This document shows positions 1 through 8,639 of a stretch of DNA of 64,000 bases, in pieces. The translations under genes and the position numbers were made by a program. A model generated the notes under the pieces. The model made no database searches, was not told the DNA's origin, and was given only the letters and a program-made list of their open reading frames with translations. Numbering within the stretch: position 1 is the first letter of the stretch; every line of letters begins with the position of its first letter. Source of the stretch: Azospirillum doebereinerae (GTDB lineage Bacteria; Pseudomonadota; Alphaproteobacteria; Azospirillales; Azospirillaceae); assembly GCF_003989665.1 (NCBI RefSeq), contig NZ_RZIJ01000001.1, positions 1-64,000 on the forward strand. Reading direction: 5' to 3'.

Positions 1-422
1 ATGACCTGGGCGCGGGTGATGCGCGGCATGAACTCCATGGCGAAGGCGTTGACGCCGGCCTCGGCGTAGGCCTTCACATGGTCGCGGCTGTTGTGCGGGT
101 TCAGGATGGCGAACAGCAGCGCGCCCTTCTTGAACAGCGCCAGCTCGTTGACGTCCCCGCCATCAGTCCCCTGCCCTTCCCCCGAAAGGAGCGGACGCTG
201 CACCTTCAGCACGATGTCGGCGTCAGCGAGCGCCGACGCGGCGTCGGCCGCGATGGTGGCGCCGGCCGCCTCGAAGGCGGCGTCGGGGATGCTGGAGCCG
301 CGACCGGCCCCGCTCTCCACCACAACCTCCAGGCCGAGGGCCTTGAGCTTCTTCACCGTCTCCGGCGACGCCGCAACGCGAAGTTCGCCCGCACGTCGCT
401 CCTTGGGTATGGCGACTTTCAT
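1..422 (-). CDS. pntAA: NAD(P) transhydrogenase alpha subunit, N-terminal part (partial)
   Basis: First 140 residues of a protein that runs off the left edge of the window. It starts MKVAIPKERRAGELRVAASP and reaches MEFMPRITRAQ, the conserved N-terminal (alanine dehydrogenase/PNT) domain of the proton-translocating transhydrogenase alpha subunit. The family couples hydride transfer between NADH and NADP+ to proton entry and supplies NADPH. The start at 422 is preceded by a GGGGAG ribosome binding site about 9 nt upstream. In alphaproteobacteria alpha is often split into pntAA and pntAB, but the window does not show which arrangement applies. It is divergent from gapR. Confidence 0.88.
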   Translation of the reverse strand, partial: MKVAIPKERRAGELRVAASPETVKKLKALGLEVVVESGAGRGSSIPDAAFEAAGATIAADAASALADADIVLKVQRPLLSGEGQGTDGGDVNELALFKKGALLFAILNPHNSRDHVKAYAEAGVNAFAMEFMPRITRAQV

Positions 423-794
423 TGTTCCAACTCCCCTGCCTCAAATACGCCGAATCCCCGAAAATCGGCTTAGACGACGCGCATACATGCCGTATCCGTG
501 TGACTTTGTGAAGCCAAACACATCAATGGTATTACCAGCCTATTCACCGCGTCGCAACAAAGGGAATATCGGATTTGGCTACCCGCATCATTGTTTCATT
601 GGAAGCCGGCATGCGGGCAACACATGACTGCGCCTGTTCACAATCGGCGGAAACTCGGGTTCCCGCCCGCGACGCTGCGTCGCAGGGGTGCGGCGGCGGC
701 GGGCTGGATTTCGCAACGGTCGCTTGCCATTCCCCCCGCCCGCCGATATCGTCCCGGCCCGTTCCCGGTACCCCTTTTGTTGCGAGGTTTCTTC
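423..794. other. Divergent intergenic region pntAA/gapR
   Basis: 372 bp between the divergent starts of pntAA and gapR. It must hold both promoters. The middle (about 470-600) is less GC-rich than the flanks, consistent with promoters, but I could not pick convincing -35/-10 pairs. No RNA gene or repeat seen. Confidence 0.5.
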
Positions 795-1043
795 ATGTCC
801 GATGTCGGTGGCATTGCGGCGGATCGTCTGAAATCCTTCGTCGAGCGCATCGAGCGTCTCGAAGAGGAGAAGAAGGGCCTCCAGGAGGACGTCAAGGAAG
901 TCTACGCCGAGGCCAAGGGCACCGGGTTCGACACCAAGATCATCCGCCAGATCATCCGCCTGCGGAAGATGGACAAGGCCGACCGCCAGGAGCAGGAAGC
1001 GATCCTGGAACTCTACAAGGAAGCCCTGGGGATGGCGGAGTAA
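795..1043 (+). CDS. gapR: GapR/DUF2312 family nucleoid-associated protein
   Basis: 82 residues, the usual size for this alphaproteobacterial family. The sequence is a charged helical protein: an N-terminal coiled coil (DRLKSFVERIERLEEEKKGL), then KGTGFDTKIIRQIIRLRK, the family signature, then DKADRQEQEAILELYKEALG. GapR of Caulobacter binds AT-rich, overtwisted DNA ahead of replication and transcription forks and is needed for normal chromosome replication. The function here is inferred from family membership. The start at 795 gives the standard MSDVGG N-terminus; longer upstream in-frame starts would add an unconserved tail. It is monocistronic and convergent with trpE(G). Confidence 0.88.
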   Translation: MSDVGGIAADRLKSFVERIERLEEEKKGLQEDVKEVYAEAKGTGFDTKIIRQIIRLRKMDKADRQEQEAILELYKEALGMAE

Positions 1044-1079
1044 GGGCACCGGCCCTCGCTCCCTTTTGCCGGCACCCTT
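1042..1079. terminator. Candidate bidirectional terminator gapR/trpE(G)
   Basis: Imperfect inverted repeat in the 69-bp convergent gap. AGGGCACCGGC just after the gapR stop faces GCCGGCACCCT, with a CCCTTTT stretch between. Two mismatches in the arms and no clear U-tract, so only a candidate. Confidence 0.35.
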
Positions 1080-1112
1080 CTCCTTTCATCGTGTGACGGT
1101 CCGGGCCGAAGC

Positions 1113-3395
1113 TCACGCCGCTTCGGCCAAGGCCCGCCTCCCGGCCAGACGCTCCATCACGTTTCCGATCAGCGTCAGGCCATGGCCGCCGTCGAGGGTC
1201 AGGATCGATTCGGGGTGGAACTGCACCGCCGCGAGCGGCAGGCTGCGGTGCTCCACCGCCATCACCAGACCGTCGTCGGTTTCCGCCGCGATCCGCAGCT
1301 CCGGCGGAAGATCCGCGCGGCGGCCCACCAGCGAATGATAGCGCCCGACCCGCAGCCGGTCCGGCAGCCCGTCGAACAGCGCCCCTCCCAGCACGGCGAT
1401 GTCCGACGCCTTGCCATGCATCGGCTCCGGCAACGGATCGAGGGTGCCGCCGAAACGCTCGACGATGCCTTGCAGCCCCAGGCAGACCCCGAACACCGGA
1501 ACCCCCAGCGCCAGCGCCGCGTCGATGGTGCCGGCGATGTCGAAATCGCCCGGCCGCCCCGGCCCCGGCGACAGGACCAGCAAATCGGGCGGGTCGGCGC
1601 GCAGGGCCTCCCGCGCGGAGCCGTGCCGCAGGGTGGACACCCGCGCGCCGGTCTGCCGGAAGTAATCGCCCAGCGTGTGGACGAAGCTGTCGTCGTGATC
1701 GACCAGCAGCACCCGCCGGCCCGCCCCCGGCCGGGTCCGTGGAGCGTGCGCCGCCTCCGCCGTCGTTGACACCGGGACGACGTTGCGGATGGCGTCGCGG
1801 AAGGCGGCGGCCTTCAAGCGGCATTCGGCGTCCTCGGCGTCCGGGTCGCTGTCCGACAGCAGGGTCGCCCCGGCGCGCACCGTGGCGAGGCCGTCCTTCA
1901 TGCGGATCGTCCGCAGGGTCAGCCCGGTGTCCATCCCGCCGTCGAAGCCGATGCGCCCGAAGGCCCCGCCGTACCAGCGGCGCGGCGAGCGTTCCGTGTC
2001 CTCCAGGAACTGCATGGCCCAGCGCTTGGGCGCGCCGGTGACGGTGACCGCCCAGGTGTGGGTGAGGAAGGCGTCCAGCGCGTCGAAGCCGGCGCGCAGC
2101 CGTCCTTCCACATGGTCCACCGTGTGGATCAGGCGGGAGTACAGCTCGATCATGCGGCGGCCGACGACGCGCACCGACCCCGGCTCGCACACCCGCGCCT
2201 TGTCGTTGCGGTCCACGTCGGTGCACATGGTCAGCTCCGCCGCGTCCTTGGCCGAGGTCAGCAGCGTCAGGATCTGCGCGGCGTCCCCCAGCGGGTCCGC
2301 CCCGCGCGCCACGGTGCCGGAGATCGGGCAGGTCTCGACCCGCGCGCCGTCGTCTGTACCGGCGCCGACGCGGACGTACATCTCCGGGCTGGCGGCGACC
2401 AGGAACTCGCCGTCGCCAAGGTTGACCAGCGCCTCGTAGGGGGCTGGGTTGGACGAGCGCAGGCGGCGGAAGACGGTGGCCGGGCTGTCGGCGCAGGGCT
2501 CGGCGAAGGTCTGGCCAGGCACCACCTCGAACAGGTCGCCCCGGCGGAAGGCGGCCTTGGCGGCCTCGACCACCCGCTGGTACTCGCCCGGCGCGTGGTC
2601 GCAGCCGGCCGCCGCGTTGGTGTCGGGACGGTAGGGGTGGGCGCGGCCGGTGCGGGCGACGCCCTCGGTGGAGCGGTCGCCGACCGTGAACTCATAGGTG
2701 AAGCGGCGCGCCACCCCGGCCGCCGGATCGACCGCGACCAGCCGGTCGGGGATGTAGAGGACGAGGTCGCGCTGGTCGTCCGGCCGCTCCAGCCGCAGCC
2801 GGATCGGCTCGAACTGGAAGGCGAGGTCGTAGGCGAAGGCGCCGTACAGCCCGAGGAACGGGTCGCCCGGCGCCGCGAACAGCGCCATCAGCGCGCGCAG
2901 CACCGAGAAGACCGAGGGCTGGCGGCTGCGCTCCTCCTCGGTGAAGGAGCGGCCGGGCTTGCGGACCAGGGCGGTGACGCGGCCGGGCGCGGTCTCCACC
3001 CCGGCCAGCGTGTCGGCGAGGCCGCGCAACGCCGCGTCCACCGCCGGCAGCAGCACGCGGCCCCGCCCGTTCAGCGCGTCGATCCGCACCGTGCGCCCGC
3101 GTGCCGTCACCGACAGCGGCGGATCCACAAAGCCCAGCGCGTAGCGGCGGTAGCGGCCCGGCGCCTCCACCCCGCCGGTCAGCAGCAGCCCGCGCCGCTC
3201 GTCGAGCGCCGCGATCAGCGGATCGAGGGCGTGGTCCGGGGGCAGCGGCTCGGCGCTGCGGCGGACGGCCAGACCGCCGCCGGTCCGGTACTCCAGCGGG
3301 TCGAGGTGGCGGGGATCGGCGAGGAAGAGGTCGGGGGCGAGCATCGGGACGGTCTCCGGTCGGTCGTCGTGTGGTCGTCGGTCGGTGGACGCCAC
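1113..3395 (-). CDS. trpE(G): Anthranilate synthase, fused components I and II, TrpE(G)
   Basis: 760 residues. Makes anthranilate from chorismate and glutamine, the first committed step of tryptophan synthesis. The N-terminal ~500 residues are the chorismate-binding TrpE part (AAKAAFRRGDLFEVVPGQ; PISGTVARG; DAAELTMCTDVDRND; GAFGRIGFDGGMDTG). After a short linker, the last ~200 residues are a class I glutamine amidotransferase with the nucleophile motif GVCLGLQ and the His/Glu motif FHPES. Such fusions are established in Azospirillum and rhizobia. The GTG at 3395 has a GGAAG about 7 nt upstream; an ATG at 3344 (MLAPDLF) is an alternative start. Expression is very probably controlled by the Trp leader and attenuator just upstream. 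Confidence 0.94.
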   Translation of the reverse strand: MASTDRRPHDDRPETVPMLAPDLFLADPRHLDPLEYRTGGGLAVRRSAEPLPPDHALDPLIAALDERRGLLLTGGVEAPGRYRRYALGFVDPPLSVTARGRTVRIDALNGRGRVLLPAVDAALRGLADTLAGVETAPGRVTALVRKPGRSFTEEERSRQPSVFSVLRALMALFAAPGDPFLGLYGAFAYDLAFQFEPIRLRLERPDDQRDLVLYIPDRLVAVDPAAGVARRFTYEFTVGDRSTEGVARTGRAHPYRPDTNAAAGCDHAPGEYQRVVEAAKAAFRRGDLFEVVPGQTFAEPCADSPATVFRRLRSSNPAPYEALVNLGDGEFLVAASPEMYVRVGAGTDDGARVETCPISGTVARGADPLGDAAQILTLLTSAKDAAELTMCTDVDRNDKARVCEPGSVRVVGRRMIELYSRLIHTVDHVEGRLRAGFDALDAFLTHTWAVTVTGAPKRWAMQFLEDTERSPRRWYGGAFGRIGFDGGMDTGLTLRTIRMKDGLATVRAGATLLSDSDPDAEDAECRLKAAAFRDAIRNVVPVSTTAEAAHAPRTRPGAGRRVLLVDHDDSFVHTLGDYFRQTGARVSTLRHGSAREALRADPPDLLVLSPGPGRPGDFDIAGTIDAALALGVPVFGVCLGLQGIVERFGGTLDPLPEPMHGKASDIAVLGGALFDGLPDRLRVGRYHSLVGRRADLPPELRIAAETDDGLVMAVEHRSLPLAAVQFHPESILTLDGGHGLTLIGNVMERLAGRRALAEAA

Positions 3396-3436
3396 CCGGA
3401 TCTTCCGTTCGTACCCTTCGCTTTTCGCCTGTCACG

Positions 3437-3467
3437 AAAAAGGCCGCGCCGGAAACTCCGGGCGGCC
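3437..3467 (-). terminator. trp attenuator terminator
   Basis: On the minus strand, GGCCGC and CCGG arms (3467-3458) pair with CCGG and GCGGCC (3452-3442, one bulged base) around a 5-nt loop, followed by TTTTT (3441-3437). It lies 48 nt after the leader-peptide stop and before the trpE(G) start, the classic position of an attenuator. Confidence 0.82.
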
Positions 3468-3514
3468 TTTGGTTCTTGGGTGCGCTCGACGCGCGTCGCT
3501 AGGGCCAGCCCGAT

Positions 3515-3565
3515 TTAAGCGGGCCACCACCAACGACGCGAGGGAAAGAGCGGCTTCGTGTTCAT
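3515..3565 (-). CDS. trpL: trp operon leader peptide
   Basis: A 16-residue peptide, MNTKPLFPSRRWWWPA, with three consecutive TGG codons. The stop (3517-3515) lies 48 nt before the terminator hairpin at 3467-3437 and 120 nt before the trpE(G) start. By analogy with known trp attenuation, ribosome stalling at the Trp codons under tryptophan shortage would favour an antiterminator and allow trpE(G) transcription. A TTGACA (minus strand, 3602-3597) lies upstream and is a likely -35; I could not define the -10. No strong Shine-Dalgarno is visible. Confidence 0.85.
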   Translation of the reverse strand: MNTKPLFPSRRWWWPA

Positions 3566-3762
3566 GGGATGCAGTGCGCCACAGCGGGGGCCGCCTTGTC
3601 AAGAGCCGAACCTATGGGGCGGCGCGGTGGCGAGCGCGTGGCTGGGACGGCAAGAATCCTGATCCGATCCTGTGGGAAAAAGGGAGATTTTTTCCTTGAT
3701 GACGTCGATAAATTGATTAGTGATTGGAAAAATCAACCGATGGTCATATGAGGCCGCTGATC

Positions 3763-6084
3763 ATGACGCAGGGCGTTTACGCGCATTCCGTTCCAGGGCG
3801 GGATGAAAGCGTCTGGGAACCCCTGTCCGAGCATTTGACGGCGGTGGCCTCGCACGCGGCGGTGTCGGCGACCGTGTTCGGCGGCCAGCGCATGGCGGAA
3901 GCCATGGGGGCGCTGCACGATGTCGGGAAGCTCATCCAGGAGTTTCAGGACTACATTCGCGGGAAGGGAACCAGCGTCGATCATTCCACCGCCGGGGCGG
4001 TGATCGCGCGGGAGCGGTACGGCGCGGTGCTCGGCCAGATCATGGCGTTCGGCATCGCCGGTCACCACGCGGGTCTGGCGAACGGCCGGGTCGCCGGCGG
4101 CGGCGTCTCCGCGCTGAAGGAACGGCTGGACGGCAAGATCCCCCTGCCCCTCTCCCCCGATCTGGACGTGGCGCCTGCGACCGTGACGCTGTCGGCGCCG
4201 GTCCTGTCGACGGGCTTCACCCATCACTTCTCCCTGCCCTTCCTGATCCGGATGCTGTTCTCCTGCCTGGTCGACGCCGACCGGCTGGAAACCGAGCGTT
4301 TCTACGCCCGCTTCGACGCCGAGGCGCGGGGAAAGACCGCCGCGCGCGGCTGTCCGTTGACGGTGGAAGACCTGCGCGACCGACTGGACGCCCATCTGCT
4401 CCGGTTCAAGGACAAGGACGGGCCGGTCAACGCCCTGCGGGCCGAGGTGCTGGCCGGGGTGCGCGCCAAGGCCGAGGAGGCACCCGGCCTGTTCTCCCTC
4501 ACCGTGCCGACCGGCGGCGGCAAGACGCTGGCCTCGCTGGCCTTCGCGCTGGACCACGCGGTGAGGCACGGCCTGCGCCGGGTCATCTACGTGATCCCCT
4601 TCACCTCCATCGTCGAGCAGACCGCCGACGTCTTCCGCGAGGCGCTCGGCAGCGACGACGCCGTGCTGGAGCACCACAGCGGCTTCGATTTCGGCCCGCC
4701 GTCCGGGAAGACCCGCAGGAAGACGGCGGAGTCGGACGACGAGGCGCCGGACGGCGCGCGCAAGCTGCGGCTGGCGTCCGAGAACTGGGACCGGCCGGTG
4801 GTCGTCACCACCTCGGTGCAGTTCTTCGAGAGCCTGTTCGCCAGCCACCCCTCCTCCTGCCGCAAGCTGCACGCCATCGCCGGATCGGTGGTGATCCTGG
4901 ACGAGGCGCAGACCCTGCCGCTGAAGTGTTTGCGCCCCTGCCTGGAGACGCTGCGGGAGCTGGCGCGCGGCTACCGGAGCTCGGTGGTTCTCTGCACGGC
5001 GACCCAGCCGGCGGTGACCGTGGAGGCCGGCTTCGCGGGCGGGCTGGACACGGTGCGGGAACTCGCCCCCGACCCACGGGATCTGTACCGGCGCCTGAAG
5101 CGGGTGACGGTCGCGCATCTCCCCGAACCGCTCGACGACGAGACGCTGGCGGAACGGCTGCTGGACGAAACCCAGGTCCTGTGCATCGTCAACAACCGGC
5201 GGCACGCGCGCGACCTGTTGCGCAGGATCAGGGGCGAGGACGGCGCGCGGCACCTGTCCACCTGCCTGTGCGCGGCGCACCGCCGGGCGGAGTTGGCGTC
5301 GATCCGGGAGGAATTGGAACTCAAGCGGCCGGTCCGGCTGGTCAGCACCTCGCTGGTGGAGGCCGGGGTGGATTTCTCGTTCCCCACCGTCTACCGGGCG
5401 ATGGCCGGTCTCGACTCCATCGCCCAGGCGGCGGGCCGCTGCAACCGGAACGGCGATCTGCCGGAACTGGGCCGCGTCTTCGTGTTCAGCAGCCCCGAGG
5501 GCGAGGGCCGCAAGCCGCCACCGGAACTCGGGCAGTTCGCCGAGGTCGCGGCCAGCGTGCTGCGCGGCCACGACGACCCGTTGGCGCTCGACACCCTGCG
5601 CGCCTATTTCCAGCGCCTCTACTGGCAGCGCGGGCCGGAGGAGTTGGACGCCGCCCTGGTCGGCGACGGGCCGGCGCCGATCCGTGGCATCCTCAAGGCG
5701 CTCGACCTCTACAAGAGCGACCGCGAATACCCCTTCGCCGACATCGCCAAGGCCTTCCGGATCATCGAATCCCCGCTGGTGCCGGTCATCGTCCCGTACA
5801 AGCCGGCCGGCGACCCGGATGTGGTTCAGCGGCTGCTGGAGACCTTGAAGCGTCTGCCGGCGGAAAAGACCGGCGGCATCGCGCGGGCACTCCAGCCCTA
5901 TCTGGTGCAGATCCCGCGCAGCGCCCGCAACGCCCTGCTGGCCGCCGGGTCGGCCGAGTGCGTCCGGGGGGATGAGTTCGGCGATCAGTTCGTGTCGCTG
6001 GTCAACGGCGACCTCTACCACCCCGATGTCGGGCTGGACTGGGAGGATCCGACCTTCCGCAAGATCGAAACCGGCATCTTCTGA
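3763..6084 (+). CDS. cas3: CRISPR-associated helicase/nuclease Cas3 (type I-C)
   Basis: About 773 residues. Cas3 is recruited by Cascade to unwind and degrade target DNA. The N-terminal HD nuclease domain carries LHDVGK (residues ~51-56) and the downstream DHSTAG and GHHAG histidines. The helicase part has Walker A TVPTGGGKT, box II DEAQ, motif III TATQP, and the C-terminal STSLVEAGVDF and QAAGRCNRNG motifs. All core motifs look intact. I favour the ATG at 3763 because GAGG sits 9 nt upstream; in-frame TTG 3724 and ATG 3748 are alternatives. It is first in the cas operon, 9 bp before cas5, and divergent from trpL. Confidence 0.94.
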   Translation: MTQGVYAHSVPGRDESVWEPLSEHLTAVASHAAVSATVFGGQRMAEAMGALHDVGKLIQEFQDYIRGKGTSVDHSTAGAVIARERYGAVLGQIMAFGIAGHHAGLANGRVAGGGVSALKERLDGKIPLPLSPDLDVAPATVTLSAPVLSTGFTHHFSLPFLIRMLFSCLVDADRLETERFYARFDAEARGKTAARGCPLTVEDLRDRLDAHLLRFKDKDGPVNALRAEVLAGVRAKAEEAPGLFSLTVPTGGGKTLASLAFALDHAVRHGLRRVIYVIPFTSIVEQTADVFREALGSDDAVLEHHSGFDFGPPSGKTRRKTAESDDEAPDGARKLRLASENWDRPVVVTTSVQFFESLFASHPSSCRKLHAIAGSVVILDEAQTLPLKCLRPCLETLRELARGYRSSVVLCTATQPAVTVEAGFAGGLDTVRELAPDPRDLYRRLKRVTVAHLPEPLDDETLAERLLDETQVLCIVNNRRHARDLLRRIRGEDGARHLSTCLCAAHRRAELASIREELELKRPVRLVSTSLVEAGVDFSFPTVYRAMAGLDSIAQAAGRCNRNGDLPELGRVFVFSSPEGEGRKPPPELGQFAEVAASVLRGHDDPLALDTLRAYFQRLYWQRGPEELDAALVGDGPAPIRGILKALDLYKSDREYPFADIAKAFRIIESPLVPVIVPYKPAGDPDVVQRLLETLKRLPAEKTGGIARALQPYLVQIPRSARNALLAAGSAECVRGDEFGDQFVSLVNGDLYHPDVGLDWEDPTFRKIETGIF

Positions 6085-6093
6085 GAGAGCCTC

Positions 6094-6801
6094 ATGAGCT
6101 ACGGCGTCAAACTCCATGTCTGGGGCGAGCGGGCGTGTTTCACGCGCCCGGAAATGAAGGTCGAGCGGGTGTCCTACGACGTCATGACGCCGTCGGCCGC
6201 GCGCGGCATCCTGGAGGCCATCCATTGGAAACCGTCCATCCGCTGGATCGTCGACGCGATCCATGTGCTGAAGCCCATCCGCTTCCAGTCGATCCGGCGC
6301 AACGAGGTGGGATCGCGCATCCCGGCCGCCGCCGTGCGCAAGGCGATGAAGGCCGGCGCGGTCCATGACCTGCGCATGGACGCGGCGGAGAACCGCCAGC
6401 AGCGGGCGGCCACCCTGCTGGTCGATGTCGCCTACGTCATCGAGGCGCATTTCGAGCTGACCGACCGGGCCGGGGAAGGCGACACGCCGGCCAAGCACAT
6501 CTCCATGTTCAACCGCCGGGCCACGGACGGCCAGTGCTTCCACCAGCCCTGCTTCGGCACGCGGGAGTTCCCGGCGCATTTCAGCCTGGTCGAGGGAGCG
6601 CCGCCGCCGTCCGAGCTGACGGGAGACGACCGCGAGCGCGACCTGGGCTGGATGCTGCTCGACATCGCGCACGAGCGGGACAGCCGGATCGGCAACCAGC
6701 ATTGCTGCACGCCGAACTGCACGCCGCTGTTCTTCCGCGCCGGTCTGCGGAACGGCGTGCTGGCGGTGCCGCCGCCGGAGTCGGTCGAGGTGCGCTCATG
6801 A
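6094..6801 (+). CDS. cas5c: Type I-C Cas5 (Cas5d/Cas5c), crRNA-processing Cascade subunit
   Basis: 235 residues, matching the subtype I-C Cas5 family. The N-terminus (MSYGVKLHVWGERACFTRPE) followed by PSAARGILEAIHWKPSIRW is the family signature. In I-C systems, which lack Cas6, this protein cleaves the pre-crRNA repeat and stays bound to the 5' handle. That role is known for the family and inferred here; no cas6 is present in this locus. Its stop overlaps the cas8c start as ATGA (6798-6801), so the two are translationally coupled. Confidence 0.93.
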   Translation: MSYGVKLHVWGERACFTRPEMKVERVSYDVMTPSAARGILEAIHWKPSIRWIVDAIHVLKPIRFQSIRRNEVGSRIPAAAVRKAMKAGAVHDLRMDAAENRQQRAATLLVDVAYVIEAHFELTDRAGEGDTPAKHISMFNRRATDGQCFHQPCFGTREFPAHFSLVEGAPPPSELTGDDRERDLGWMLLDIAHERDSRIGNQHCCTPNCTPLFFRAGLRNGVLAVPPPESVEVRS

Positions 6802-8633
6802 CCATGCTCGCCGCGCTGAACGGCTATTACGACCGGCTGGCCGACCGGGGCGACGTGCCGCCCTTCGGCTACTCGACCGAGCGCATCGCGTATTTCATCA
6901 CCCTCTCCCCCACCGGGGAGCCGATGAAACCCGAGCCTTGGCAAAGCCTGTCCGGCAAGAAGCCGGAGCCGCGCCCGACCGCCGTGCCGCAATCCTTCAA
7001 GCGGCCGGGGATCACCCCGCGTTCCTTCTTCCTGTGGGACAACACGAAGTTCGCGCTCGGCCTCGGGCTCGACAAGACGACCAAGCGGCGCGTCGCCCAC
7101 CCCGCCAACTGGGCGGCCTTCCAGGCCCTGCACCGCAGGCTGCTGGCCGGGACCGAGGACGCCGGGCTGCTGGCCCTGCTGGGCTTCCTCGACGCGTGGT
7201 CGGAGGAGCGGTTCGAGGCGGCGGGGTTCACCGACGCGATGCTCGACCAGAACATGGTGTTCATGCTGGACGGCGACCGGAACGAGTCCGGGCAGCCGCG
7301 CTTCCTGCACGACCGCCCCGCCGCCCGGCGGATCTGGGAACGGCAGGTCGCCGACGGCGCGGGCAGCGAGAGCCTGTGCCTCGTCACCGGCACGGTCCAG
7401 CCCGTCGCCCGCCTCCACCCCGCGATCAAGGGGGTGATGGGCGCGCAGAGTTCGGGCGCCTCCATCGTCTCGTTCAACAACGACGCCTTCGAATCCTACG
7501 GCAAGGCGCAGGGGTTGAACGCCCCCGTCTCGGAGGCCGCCGCCTTCGGCTACGGCACGGCGCTGAACGCCATGCTGGCGCGGGGAAGCGGCAACCGCCT
7601 GCAGGTCGGCGACGCCACCGTCGTCTTCTGGGCCGACACGTCGGGCGGCGAGGCCGCGGCCCAGGCGGCGGAGACGCTGTTCGCCGACCTGCTCGACCCG
7701 CCGCGCCCCGACGAGGCGGGAGAGGCGCAAAAGATCAAGGACACCCTGCGCCCCCTCGGCGAGGGACGGCCCCTCCGCGAGATCGACCCGAAGCTGGACG
7801 AGCGGACCCGGTTCTTCATCCTCGGCCTGTCGCCCAACATCGCCCGGCTGTCGGTGCGATTCTGGCTGGAGGACAGCTTCGGCGCCGTCGCCGAGCACAT
7901 CGGCCAGCATTGGCGCGACCTGGAGATCAAGCCCGACCCTTGGCGCACCGCGCCGTCGGCCTGGGCGCTGTCCTGCGAAACCGCCCTCCAGCGCAAATCC
8001 GACAACGTCGCCCCGCTGCTGGCCGGCGAGCTGATGCGCGCCATCCTCACCGGCGGCCGCTACCCGCGCAGCCTGCTGGCGGCGGTCATCACCCGCATCC
8101 GGGCCGGCGACGAGATCACCGGCGCCAAGGCCGCCCTCTGCAAAGCCTGTCTGACCCGCGACTCCCGCCTGGGGTCGAAGAAGGAGGAGGAACTTCCCGT
8201 GAGCCTGAACCGAGACGAGGCGAACGCCGGCTACCGGCTGGGCCGGCTGTTCGCCGTGCTGGAGAACACCCAGCGGGCCGCCCTGGGCAAGGTCAACGCC
8301 AGCATCCGCGACCGCTATTTCGGCGCCGCGTCGGCGACCCCGGCCAGCGTCTTCCCCATGCTGCTGCGCAACAGCACCCACCATCTGGCCGTGCTGCGCA
8401 AGGGCGACAAGGCCAGGCTGGGCGGCTGGCTCGAGGGCGAGATGGCCCAGATCCTGGGCGGCATCGGCACCCTGTTCCCGCGCTCGCTGCGCATCGAGGA
8501 CCAGGGGCGCTTCGCCATCGGCTACTACCACCAGCGCTACGCCGGCAAGGCCGACGCCCCCGCGCCCTCCGGCCTCCCCTCCGACGCCCCCGCCGCCGCC
8601 CCCGCCGCCGCCACGACCGATTCCGAGGACTGA
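6798..8633 (+). CDS. cas8c: Type I-C Cascade large subunit Cas8c (Csd1)
   Basis: 611 residues from the ATG at 6798, which overlaps the cas5c stop by 4 bp; a longer in-frame extension upstream lies inside cas5c and is rejected. The start MTMLAALNGYYDRLAD and the segment LSPNIARLSVRFWLE (about residue 345) are typical of Csd1/Cas8c. The family recognises the PAM and holds the non-target strand, and in I-C also yields an internally translated small subunit (Cas11c) from the C-terminal part. I cannot see a decisive internal start here. The extreme C-terminus is an Ala/Pro-rich tail. Confidence 0.93.
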   Translation: MTMLAALNGYYDRLADRGDVPPFGYSTERIAYFITLSPTGEPMKPEPWQSLSGKKPEPRPTAVPQSFKRPGITPRSFFLWDNTKFALGLGLDKTTKRRVAHPANWAAFQALHRRLLAGTEDAGLLALLGFLDAWSEERFEAAGFTDAMLDQNMVFMLDGDRNESGQPRFLHDRPAARRIWERQVADGAGSESLCLVTGTVQPVARLHPAIKGVMGAQSSGASIVSFNNDAFESYGKAQGLNAPVSEAAAFGYGTALNAMLARGSGNRLQVGDATVVFWADTSGGEAAAQAAETLFADLLDPPRPDEAGEAQKIKDTLRPLGEGRPLREIDPKLDERTRFFILGLSPNIARLSVRFWLEDSFGAVAEHIGQHWRDLEIKPDPWRTAPSAWALSCETALQRKSDNVAPLLAGELMRAILTGGRYPRSLLAAVITRIRAGDEITGAKAALCKACLTRDSRLGSKKEEELPVSLNRDEANAGYRLGRLFAVLENTQRAALGKVNASIRDRYFGAASATPASVFPMLLRNSTHHLAVLRKGDKARLGGWLEGEMAQILGGIGTLFPRSLRIEDQGRFAIGYYHQRYAGKADAPAPSGLPSDAPAAAPAAATTDSED

Positions 8634-8639
8634 GCCATC

